Shown: positions 52,412-61,554 of the stretch, piece by piece
Numbering within the stretch: position 1 is the stretch's first letter
Layout of the letters: each line of letters begins with the position of its first letter
Assembly: GCA_963732005.1 (NCBI GenBank)
Contig: CAVSXT010000005.1
Coordinates: forward strand, 744,001-808,000
DNA from: JASLEW01 sp963732005
Lineage (GTDB): Bacteria; Acidobacteriota; Thermoanaerobaculia; Multivoradales; UBA5704
Reading direction: 5' to 3'
Length of the DNA: 64,000 nucleotides
The notes under the pieces: model-generated
Database searches by the model: none
Told to the model about the DNA's origin: nothing
What the model saw: the letters and a program-made list of their open reading frames with translations, nothing else
Made by a program: the position numbers and the translations under genes

Positions 52412-54061
52412 ATGCGGGTTATTCCGAAGCAATTGGGATGGCTGATCCTGGGCGGCGCCTGGCTCGGCGCCGGCGGAGGCTTGGCGCAGATCACGCCGGC
52501 CGGCGGCGAGATTGCGGTCACCACGACGACGACCGCTTCGGCTTACCAGGGAGCGCCGGTGGTGGCCTGGCTGCCGGCCGGCGACTATGTGGTGGCCGGG
52601 CAGGAGCAGTCCGCCACGACTGGCGGCTGGGACGTCCTGGCCCAGCGCTATCAGGCCGGCGGCGCCGCGGTCGGGCCGCTCTTGCAGGTCAGCGGCCCCA
52701 GCGGCGCCTTTTGCCGGCAGTTCCCGTCGGCGGCCGCCGACGCCGCGGGCGACTTCGTGATCGTCTGGGAGAGCAACGAGGAGAGCGGCGGTGTCCGCGG
52801 CATCTTCGGCCAGCTCTTCACCAGCGCCGGCCAGCCCGAGGGCGCGGTCTTCCAGGTCAACAGCCCGAGCGCCAGCGACGACCAGGCGCCGGCGGTGGCG
52901 ATGGCGCCGGACGGGCGGTTCTTCGTGGTCTGGCAGAACGGCGGCGAGGACGGCAGCAGCTGGGGCGTGCTCGGCCGAGCCTTCGCGGCCGGCGGCGCCG
53001 CGGCGAGCGGCGTGTTCGGGGTCAACCAGACGACCGCCGGGGCGCAGCACTCGCCGGCGGTGGCATACCTGCCGCCCTCGGCAGCCGAGGCGGCGGAGCG
53101 CTTCGAGGTGGTGTGGCAGAGCGAGGGCCAGGACGGCGCCGGCAGCGGTGCCTCGGGGATCGAGGGGCGCGCCTTCGACGGCGCCGGCAACGCGCTCTCG
53201 GCCGAGCTGGCGATCAACTCGCCGGCGACCGGCGCTCACGCCCAGCCGCGGATCGCGAGCGATCCGTCCGGCAACTTCGTGGTGGTGTGGGAGAACCTGG
53301 CCGCCGGTGGCAGCGTGGTGCTCGCCCGGCGGTTCAACGCCGCCGGCACGGCGCTGTCGGGACCGCTGGCGGTCGACGCTTCGCCGACCGGTCCCCAGCA
53401 CGATCCGGCGGTGGCGACCAATGCGCTGGGTCAGTTCGTGGTGGTGTGGGACAGCCTGAGCCAGGACGGCAGCGGTGCCGCGGTCCTCGCCCAGCAGTTC
53501 AACGCCCTCGAGCAGCCGCAGGGCGGCAAGGTGCAGCTCAACACCACCGTGGCGGGGGACCAGTCGCTGGCCGGCGTCGGGCTGAGCGCCGGCGGCAGCC
53601 TGCTGATGGCCTGGCAGAGCCAGACGCCGGCCGCGGACGCGGCGGTGATCACCGCCCGGGCGGCGACGCTGCCGGCGCTCGAGTTCTACAGCGTCTTTCC
53701 CTGCCGCATGGTCGATACCCGCAACGCCGCCGGCCCCCTTGGCGGCCCGGCACTGGCGAGCGGCAGGGTGCGCAACTTCCCGCTGCTGGCCTCGGCCTGC
53801 GGCGTGCCGGAGACCGCCAAGGCGCTGTCGATCAACGCCACGGCGGTGGTGCCTGGGGGCGCCGGCGGACTGGTGGCCTATCCGGGCGACGCGGCGGCGC
53901 CGCCGACCAACTACATCAGCTTCGCCGCCGGCGCGGTCATCGCCAACAACGCGGTGCTGGGCCTGTCGCGCAACGGCGACGGCAGCCTCAACGTGCTGGC
54001 GGTCCTGAGCCCCGCCGGCACGGTCCACTTCCTGATCGACGTCAACGGGTACTTCCAGTGA
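52412..54061 (+). CDS. secreted protein with repeated WD/propeller-like strands and C-terminal surface domain
   Basis: 549 residues from ATG 52412 (GGGAGGT lies seven bases upstream; a GTG at 52406 is possible). Signal peptide LGWLILGGAWLGAGGGLA. About six repeats of roughly 50 residues carry the pattern (D/G)xFVVVWx(S/N)...G...(G/A)QxF, e.g. GDFVIVWES, GRFFVVWQNG, GNFVVVWEN, GQFVVVWDS. The last 130 residues form another domain (YSVFPCRMVDTRN... VHFLIDVNGYFQ) common to acidobacterial secreted proteins. The stop overlaps the RHS start (GTGA), so the two are co-expressed; it may be a carrier or surface partner of the RHS protein (inference). Confidence 0.7.
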   Translation: MRVIPKQLGWLILGGAWLGAGGGLAQITPAGGEIAVTTTTTASAYQGAPVVAWLPAGDYVVAGQEQSATTGGWDVLAQRYQAGGAAVGPLLQVSGPSGAFCRQFPSAAADAAGDFVIVWESNEESGGVRGIFGQLFTSAGQPEGAVFQVNSPSASDDQAPAVAMAPDGRFFVVWQNGGEDGSSWGVLGRAFAAGGAAASGVFGVNQTTAGAQHSPAVAYLPPSAAEAAERFEVVWQSEGQDGAGSGASGIEGRAFDGAGNALSAELAINSPATGAHAQPRIASDPSGNFVVVWENLAAGGSVVLARRFNAAGTALSGPLAVDASPTGPQHDPAVATNALGQFVVVWDSLSQDGSGAAVLAQQFNALEQPQGGKVQLNTTVAGDQSLAGVGLSAGGSLLMAWQSQTPAADAAVITARAATLPALEFYSVFPCRMVDTRNAAGPLGGPALASGRVRNFPLLASACGVPETAKALSINATAVVPGGAGGLVAYPGDAAAPPTNYISFAAGAVIANNAVLGLSRNGDGSLNVLAVLSPAGTVHFLIDVNGYFQ

Positions 54062-57000
54062 GCGGGAGCCTGGGCGGGATCGAGCTGAGAGGTCGCCGCC
54101 GCCAGTGCCGGATGGGCGGGCGTCCGCCGATCGCGCGTGGCGGCATCGGTCAGGCTTGGCGCCCTGCCTTTGCCAGGTGGGTGCTGATGGCGGCCGGCGC
54201 CGGCTGGCTCGCTGGCGGCGCGGCCTTGCTCGCCCAGGGAGCGGTGTGCCAGGGCTCGAACATCGCCTACGGCGCGGGCGGCAACGACGGCCTGAACCCG
54301 GCGCAATGCTCCGGCTTCGTCTGCCAGACACCGGTGGTGACCTCGGGACCGGCCTACGTCGTGGACCCGGGATGCAATCCGACGACGACGACCTGCGGCA
54401 TCACGGTCACCATCGGCATGCAGTTCCCGGGAAACCACGTCAACTCGACCTTTTTCAACTTCGGCTACAGCTTCGAGGAAGTCGATCTGCTGACCAGCGG
54501 CAACTCGCTGCTGGGCGAGTGCGGTTACGCCGGCGAGGAGCTGCAGCCGGACTTCGGGACGGTGACAGTGACCGGCAGCGTGCGGTGCGGTACGCCGTCG
54601 AGCTACACGGTGAACCTGATCAGCTGCCCGAGCGCGAACTGCCCGAGCTGTCCGCCGGGGCCGGTGCCGGCGTTCTGCACCAAGACGACGCCGGTGCCGC
54701 TGGACCTGACCGGGCATGCCGGCTGCCCGGCGCCGCCGGCGCCGCCACCGGACTTCTGCTCCGAAGGCGGCGGGGCCGGGGGCAGCCCGGGCGGCGCGGG
54801 TGGGGCCGGGGGCAGCGGCGAGCGGATGGCCGGCGCGGGCAGCAAGGGCAACGGCCCGGACAGCGGCGCCGCCGGTACCGGTGGTGGCGGTGGGGGTGGC
54901 GGCGGGGGCTGCCAGCTCTGCAAGTCCCTGGGCTCGTCGGCGGGCGACGGCGGCGGGGGCGGCGGCGCGGCGGCGGGCGGCGCCTCGGGCTGCGGCTTCA
55001 GCCTCGGCGGCGGCGGCGCGAGCTGCGCCTTCAAGGCCTCGGGCGCGCATCTGCGGTACGGGGGCGGCGGCGTCGGTGGGCCGGGTTTCCCGGGCTCGAC
55101 CGGGGTCACCGCGAACCCCTGGAACGCCAGCCTCGGCCGCTATTGGTCGCACGACTACGCCGAGCGCATCGTCATGGACCCCGACGAGACCCACGTCTGG
55201 CTGCTGACCCGCTTCGGCAGCTTCCGCGAGTTCGGCAGTCTCGCCGCGGGCAGCGGACTGCGGCTCTACCAGACGGTGACGCCGAGCGACGAGTACCGCA
55301 AGCTCTTCTTCAACGCCACCACCCAGGGCTGGCAGCTGCAGGGCCTCGACGGCAGCGTCGAGCTCTTCCTGCCGAAGACCGCGGGCTCGCCGGCCGGCAT
55401 GCTGGCGGGCTTCCTCGACAAGATCGCCGACCGGCTCTACGACTCCAACAACCCGACCGTCCACCCGCCGGTGCAGGCGAGCTACAACGCCGGCAACCAG
55501 CTCGACCACGTCACGTTTCCGGACGGCCGGCGCGAGAACTTCGCCTACGCCGGCGGCACCACCGGCAAGCTCGCCGCGCTCGCCGAGGTGGGCACCGACG
55601 GCGTCACCACGCGGATCTGGACCTTCTCCTGGAACGGCGACGACCTGATCGCCATCGGCCGCCCCGACATCTGCGCGGGCCTGTCGGCCGGCACCTCGTG
55701 GACGCTTCTCTACGGCGACGCCACGCACCCGGGATATGTCACCCAGGTGATGCTGATGGATTGCCACAACAACGGCCGGGTCGAGGCGGCGTTCGTCTAT
55801 GACGCCTCCGGCAACGTGGTCGAGGCCTGGCGCGGGGATCCGTTCTTCACCGGCCCGAACGCCACCGACGCCTTCCAGCTGAGCTTCGATTCGCCGCCGT
55901 CGCCGGCGGTGACGACGGTGCAGACGCTGATCAAGCGGGTGGTGGTCAACGGCGTCAACCAGGACGTCTGGCAGGCCGGCACCTACAATCTCGATCGCGA
56001 TCCGGGGCGTGCCGGCGCTCGCGCCACCCGCAAGGCGCGGGTGCGGCAGGTCGCCGGTGAGTGCCCGTCATGCGGGACGGTGGCCAACCCGGCATTCACC
56101 TATGGCGACGCCAACAACCCATTGCTGGCGACCCTGGTCACCGACGGCAACGGCGTCGCCACCAGTTTCACCTTCGATGCCAACGGCCGCCAGCTCACCA
56201 GGGTGGAGACGGTGCAGACCACGCCGTCGCTGGTGCAGCGTCAGACCAACTGGACCTACAACGCCACCTTCCCGGCCTTCGTCAGCACGGTGACCGGCCC
56301 GTTCTCGCCGCCGGGCACGCCGCCCGCGGGGACGCGGACGCTGGCGCTGGCCTACGACGCGAAAGGCAACGTGCAGACCAGCACCGCGACCGGCAGCGAG
56401 ACGACCTATCCGACCGGGAAGTTCAGCTTGCAGACCGCTTTCACCGGCTACAGCGCCGCTGGCCTGCCGGGACAGGTCAATCCGCCGGACGTGCCGAGCA
56501 CCACCGCCGACGCCACGAACTACACTTTCGTGGCCGGTGTGAGCGGCGGCTATCTCGTCGCGATGCGCAGCGATCCGGTGATCGGCGCCGCGCCGCTCAA
56601 CGCCGTGACCTCCTACCAGTACGATGCGTTCAACCGCACGACGGCGGTGACCGACGTCAACGGCATGGTCACGCAGTCCACTTTCGATCCGCTCAATCGG
56701 CTGCTGACCATGACCCAGGGTGCCGGCAGCTCGCGGCCGCTGACCACGACCTACAACTACGACACCCTGGGAGACCTCGTTTGCGTCCAGCTGCCGGCAG
56801 GCAACGCCGTCGCCTACGCCTACGATCAAGCCGGCAGGTTGACCGCCATCGGCAAGGAGGCGACCTGCACAGCGCCGCAGCCGTTGGAGCAGACGCTCTA
56901 CACCCTCGACGCCGCCGGCCACCGCATCCAGGAGCTGCGCCAGCGGCTGATCGGCGGCTCGCCGGTGACCGATGCCACAACCACGTACGCCTACTCCACG

Positions 57001-58774
57001 ACCTGTCATCTCGACAGCATGACGGCGGGCGATCCCAACAATCCAAGCGCCCAGAGCACCACGCAGTTCGCCTACGATTGCGAGAACGACCTGATCAGCC
57101 TCTGGGACCCCAACCACAACCAGCCCGGGCCGCCTTCGACGAGCTATTCGTATGACCCGCTGCACCGGCTCACCCAGGTGATCCAGCCCTGGGGCGGCGC
57201 GGCCGGCGGCAACGCCGTCACGGCCTACGCCTATGATCTCGAAGACCACCTTGCCGCGGTGACCGACTCCGAGCGGAACCAGACGACCTACGTGACCAGC
57301 GACCGCGATCTGCTGACCAGGCAGACCTCGCCGGTGACGGGTGCCACGACCTACGCCTATACTGCCCACGGCGCGCTGGTGCAGCAGACCGACGCCCGCG
57401 GAGTGGTGATGACCCGGCAGCTCGATGCGGCGGACCGCCCGACCTCGGTGAGCTATTCGACCGACGCGACCCTCACCACGGCCTACGCCTACGACACCAC
57501 TGCGGCGACCGGCACCTCGCCGATCGGCAGGCTCTCCTCGATCACCAAGGGCAGCGGTACCGCTGCCATGGTCACCGGCTACACCTACGATCTCTTCGGC
57601 CGGGTGCTCGCGGACGGCGCTCTCGCCTACGGCTACGACGCCAACGGCAACCGGCTCTCGATCGCCTATCCCGGCAATGTGACGGCCTGCTACGGCTTCG
57701 ACGTCGCCGACCGGCAGGCCTCGCTCTCCTACAGCACGGCCTCGGGCGCCAACGCCTGCCAGGGGACGACGACGCCGGTGGTCGTCTCGACCCCGGCGGC
57801 CCCGACCGTCTATTCGGCCGCCGGGCCGCTGCAGGTGCTTCATCTGGCGAATGGCGTGAACGAGACCCATACCTTCGATCAGCGCTATTACCCGAGCGCC
57901 ATCACCGCCGGAAGTCTCCTAATCTGGACCTACGCCACGGACCCCGCCGGCAACATCACCGCGATCAGCCCCGGCCGCAGCTTCGTCTACCAGGATTTCC
58001 AGTATTTCCTGACCCAGGCCAACGCTTCAAGTCTTTGGGGCACCCGCGCCTGGGCCTACGACACGATCGGCAACCGGTTGAGTGAGAACCGCGGCAGCGG
58101 CATCCAGGACACCTACGCTTACCAGGCCAATGCCGCCAGCCCGCAGGGTGACACGCCGCTGCTCAAGACGATCACGCTCGCCAGCGGCGCCGGCACCAAG
58201 TATTTCCAGTACGACCTCGCGGGCAACGTGCTCCTCGAAGCCGCGCCGACCTCGCATTTGGATTTCCAGCCCGACGCCGCCGGCAAGCTCAGCCGCATGA
58301 CCGAGGAGACCCAGCGCACCAACAGCACGCTGCTCTACGACGGCCGCGGCTTCCTTGCGACCGCCCGCAACGCCGTCACGGATTGCGGGCCGCTCGTAAC
58401 CACCCCGACCTATGGCTCGGACGGGCTGCTCTACCACCGCCAACAGCAGGGCCTTTTCACCAAGGCCATTCAAGCGCAGACCCGCATCTTCTATTTCGCC
58501 GGCCGCCCGGTTGCGCAGCTCGACGGCCCGCCGGCCACTGGCACCCTCACCTATCTCACTGTGGATCACTTGGGTACGCCGATCCTGGCGTCAACCGGCG
58601 CTGCAGTGACAACTTGGAGTGGTGGATTCGAACCGTTTGGGCGGGACTTCGCGACCCCCAGCGCACAAAGCTCCGGGATCTTTCTGCGGTTGCCGGGGCA
58701 GTGGGACGACCCTGCGTGGGGCAACTCCAAGCTCAGCTCGGGGCTGTACTACAACCTGAACCGCTTCTATGAAT
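54058..58774 (+). pseudogene. RHS-repeat protein, 5' part interrupted by an IS
   Basis: GTG start at 54058 in the stop of the previous gene. Signal-like segment WVLMAAGAGWLAGGAALLAQ near residue 40. Residues about 235-350 are a Gly/Ala/Cys-rich stretch. From about residue 350 come the RHS features: RYWSHDYAERIVMD, then many YD-type repeats (e.g. TYAYDTTAA, YAYDQAGRLTAIGKEA), and the core motif DHLGTPILASTG with FLRLPGQWDD and LYYNLNRFYE. The frame is open to the IS at 58775 and then reads about 50 residues into it. The 3' part at 60305 continues exactly. Intact product would be 1,770 residues, a cell-surface toxin-delivery type protein. Confidence 0.9.
58767..58774 (+). repeat. 8-bp target-site duplication, left copy
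   Basis: CTATGAAT at 58767-58774 is repeated exactly at 60305-60312 on the other side of the IS. Eight bases is the size made by ISL3-family insertions. Confidence 0.95.
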
Positions 58775-60304
58775 GGCGCTTCCCGGTTTTGTGTGGGTGG
58801 CTCTTCAGATGCCAGCTGGGTAGAGGTCGAGGCCGCCGAGGTGGAAGTAGATCGCATCGCGGAAGCGCTCGCGGTTGCGGAACCCTCTGGCGGTGTACTT
58901 CAGCCACTGGATCTTGGCGTTGATGCTCTCGGCGCGCGCGTTGGTGATTCCCTTGACCACGGCAGTGAGAATCCCTTCCAGGTGGCTCTTCACCATGCGC
59001 GCCACTTTCTTGACCGGCTCGAGGCGCGAGCGGATGGCCCAGCTGTACCAGCGTTGCCAGGCCCGTAACGCCCAGCCGCGCCGGCGATAGGTCCAGAGCG
59101 TCATGGCGAATTCCTTGATGGCCCAGGCGCGAGCGGTTTTGAGGCTGCTGTGGCGCAGGGGCTCGAAGCGATCCCAAGATTCGGCGGTGAAGTCGTCCGG
59201 GTTGCGCAGCCAGAGATACTTGGTCTTCTTGAGCTGCTCGTCTCCCTCGCCGCTCAGGGCGCGGTGCTCCTGGCGCCGCACCTTGTCCACCGCGTTGCCA
59301 AGATGCTGGGCGACGTGGAACTTGTCGAAGGCGATCTTGGTCTCGGCACCGGGGATGTGCTCGCGCGTCGACTCGATGTAGGGACCCCACATGTCCATCG
59401 TCACCGAGGTGACCGCCTCGCGCTCAGCAGCCGGATGCCCGACGTAGTAGTCGTCGAGGATCTCGCGCCCACGCCCGTCGGCGACATGGCTCACCACCTT
59501 GGCCTCGCGATCGATGACGACGGTGACGTACTCGTGGCGGCGCTGGAAGGAGGTCTCATCCACCCCGATCTCCTTGGGCAGCTTGGGCGTCCGGCGAGCG
59601 AGACCGCGCCGCACGGCGCGGCTCTGCACGCCATCCACCTCATGCCAGCTCAGACCCAGCAGGCGCGCTACGGCAGTCACGCTGGCCACCTCCTTGAGCC
59701 AGTCGATGATCAACGCCTCGAAGAGGGCGGTAAATCGCGAGCCGGGTCCGCCCCAGGGCACCTGGACCTGCCGCACGCCGTGGTCGGGACACTGCACACG
59801 GGGCACTTGCGCGAGGAGGATGGTGGGGTACTGACAGGTGTCGAGATGGCGCCAGCGGCGCGGCAGGTGATCGTATCCGGGGCACAGGCGGCCACACTCC
59901 GGGCAAGGCCACTGCGCGGCGGAGCCGACCACGTGCACCCGGACCTCGCCGTGCCGGCGGTCCTTGAGGTCAAGCTCCACGTCGGTCACCTCCCACGGCG
60001 TCTCGATACCGAGGATTCTCTGGTAGAGGTCTCTGTCTCTCATGCCCAGGGACAACGCTGGTCTCGCCTGCGCCCTTCCCGGGCCAGCGCCGTCCACGCT
60101 CCTGTTCCCTTTTGAGCGGTGCTGTTCCCCCCGTCGCTACGCTCGACCTCGACCACGGCCGAGCCCGAGGGTCAAGGCCGGCGCAGCCGCCGAGCGCAGC
60201 GAGGGAAGCCTTGGGGCTCGGGATTCGGCCGTCGGTAGGCTATCCGAGCGACGGGGGGACTTCACAGTCCCTCAGGCTTCACCCACACAAAACCGGGAAG
60301 ACCC
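58775..60304 (-). mobile_element. ISL3-family insertion sequence, complete
   Basis: 1,530 bp. 25-bp terminal inverted repeats (58775-58799 and 60280-60304) match at 23 positions and begin GGxxCTTCCCGGTTTTGTGT. One transposase gene on the minus strand. About 180 bp between transposase start and right repeat are non-coding and hold a perfect 13-bp inverted repeat (60126-60138 with 60247-60259). Intact repeats, transposase and target duplication show a recent insertion. Confidence 0.95.
58805..60043 (-). CDS. ISL3-family transposase
   Basis: 412 residues from ATG 60043 (open 18 codons further upstream). N-terminal zinc finger CPECGRLCPGYDH and a second Cys pair (QVPRVQCPDHG), then helix-turn-helix VASVTAVARLLGLSWHEVDG. 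DDE catalytic residues: Asp in EIGVDETSFQRRHEY, Asp in KIAFDKFHVAQH and Glu in NARAESINAKIQWLK. No stop codons or frame breaks, so the enzyme is probably active. Confidence 0.95.
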   Translation of the reverse strand: MRDRDLYQRILGIETPWEVTDVELDLKDRRHGEVRVHVVGSAAQWPCPECGRLCPGYDHLPRRWRHLDTCQYPTILLAQVPRVQCPDHGVRQVQVPWGGPGSRFTALFEALIIDWLKEVASVTAVARLLGLSWHEVDGVQSRAVRRGLARRTPKLPKEIGVDETSFQRRHEYVTVVIDREAKVVSHVADGRGREILDDYYVGHPAAEREAVTSVTMDMWGPYIESTREHIPGAETKIAFDKFHVAQHLGNAVDKVRRQEHRALSGEGDEQLKKTKYLWLRNPDDFTAESWDRFEPLRHSSLKTARAWAIKEFAMTLWTYRRRGWALRAWQRWYSWAIRSRLEPVKKVARMVKSHLEGILTAVVKGITNARAESINAKIQWLKYTARGFRNRERFRDAIYFHLGGLDLYPAGI

Positions 60305-60312
60305 CTATGAAT
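60305..60312 (+). repeat. 8-bp target-site duplication, right copy
   Basis: CTATGAAT, identical to 58767-58774. Confidence 0.95.
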
Positions 60313-60908
60313 TTGGGGTGGGCCGCTATGAGGAGCCGGATGTAGCAAATAATTTTACAAGGTCGTTCCTGCCTCTCTTTGCCGGCGCCTTCAAGAACTC
60401 AGTCCGGTCGCCTCGTTCGTTTAATGGGCATGAGCCCACATATGCCTATGCGCGAGATAACCCCAATTCGCTAATAGATCCTCTTGGCCTTTCCTCGGAT
60501 AATTTCGTTGGTTGCCTAGTGGATTGGACGGCCGCTGGTGCCATAGGAGGAGGCGTCGCTGGCGCAATCGTTGGCGGTGGCATAGGGGGCATCGTTGGCA
60601 CTGGTGTCGAGCCCGGTGGCGGCACGATAGTAGTAGGAGGGGGAGGGGCGATAGCTGGTGGCTTACAGGGAACGGTTGCTGGGGGAATGGCCGGGACGCT
60701 CGTTGGAGGTGTCGTTTGTGCTTGTCAAGCAATTGCCACCAATCAGCATCCGCGGCGCAATGAATGCCTCGCCCGGTATCACGAAGAGTCTGCAAACTGC
60801 GGATCTTGGTATACTGACGACTATGACTACAAGCGATGTGAACAGCATGCTTGGGCTAACTTCATTCGGTGCCTAAATGGACTACCGCCTAGGCCCTTTA
60901 TTCCATAG
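60305..60908 (+). pseudogene. RHS protein, 3' part with C-terminal tip domain
   Basis: Begins with the right target duplication and continues the RHS core in frame: EFGVGRYEEPDV, then PTYAYARDNPNSLIDPLGL, the canonical end of the core. The tip (about 140 residues) has a Gly-zipper hydrophobic stretch (VDWTAAGAIGGGVAGAIVGG and following) and a Cys-rich end (CLARYHEESANCGSW, YKRCEQHAWANFIRCLNG). Base composition is lower in GC than the core, typical of exchanged tips. It lacks its own start and is not translated while the IS is present. A toxin activity cannot be named. Confidence 0.85.
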
Positions 60909-60923
60909 GATTGCCTTCATCCA

Positions 60924-61331
60924 ATGAGTTCTGACAGTTTGATGCGCAGGGTCCTTAGCGATGCGATAGCTCTTTCGAAGGCGTCGCGAACCGCCGAGGC
61001 TGTTGCCCGCTTGGAAGAGGGCCTTCAGGAAGCTAGGCAGATGCAAGATGCGGGCACCGTTTCTGCGCTCGCCAGGCATGCTGGGTTGCTTAGTTTTTGT
61101 TCAGGAGAAAATCAGCGTGCTGTCGCCTATTATGAAGAAGCTCTCGCTCTTGACCCTGCGGATATATATCTGCACCTTGCCATTGCCGAGGGGTACATTG
61201 CGATGGGAAAGCCAGAGTCAGTACAGAATGCGCTCGCCTTAGCTCTCGATCTAGCAGTGCAACATGGCGATAGGGAGCTTGTCGATCTAATTCGCGGAAA
61301 GATGGCGAGCCCGGGCGATGTCTGCAGGTGA
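60924..61331 (+). CDS. small TPR protein behind the RHS tip, possible immunity partner
   Basis: 135 residues from ATG 60924, 15 bp after the RHS stop. Helical with about three TPR-like units: AEAVARLEEGLQEARQMQDA, HAGLLSFCSGENQRAVAYYE and ADIYLHLAIAEGYIAMGK. No signal or membrane segment. Low-GC codon use like the RHS tip and unlike the flanking genes. Small cytoplasmic genes directly after an RHS tip are often cognate immunity proteins; this is inference from position and composition. Confidence 0.6.
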   Translation: MSSDSLMRRVLSDAIALSKASRTAEAVARLEEGLQEARQMQDAGTVSALARHAGLLSFCSGENQRAVAYYEEALALDPADIYLHLAIAEGYIAMGKPESVQNALALALDLAVQHGDRELVDLIRGKMASPGDVCR

Positions 61332-61453
61332 TATCCGGCGCCGCGAAAATCGTTATCGTTGACTTCACTGACGCGAGCAGATTAGTGGCCGACACAGTAA
61401 ACGACGAAGATGAATCTTGCGTTAACAAGTCCATGTCGCTCCCTAGCTGCTAG
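61328..61453 (+). CDS. short ORF overlapping the TPR gene
   Basis: 41 residues from GTG 61328 in the TPR stop (GTGA). It reads AAKIVIVDFTDASRLVADTV then NDEDESCVNK, which is protein-like, but it is short and has no known family. It may be the remnant of a longer gene. Confidence 0.25.
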   Translation: MISGAAKIVIVDFTDASRLVADTVNDEDESCVNKSMSLPSC

Positions 61454-61554
61454 TGGAGTCTGGATCGATCCGATCAACGCCGAGGGCGCAGGACCACAGC
61501 TCCCCGACGTGATCGGCATCCCGGACAGGAGCACGGCGGCGAACCGGGCGCCGC

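Noticed and set aside
60098..60279. Passenger gene in the IS right end
   Set aside because: No start, ribosome site or protein-like frame; only an inverted repeat is present.
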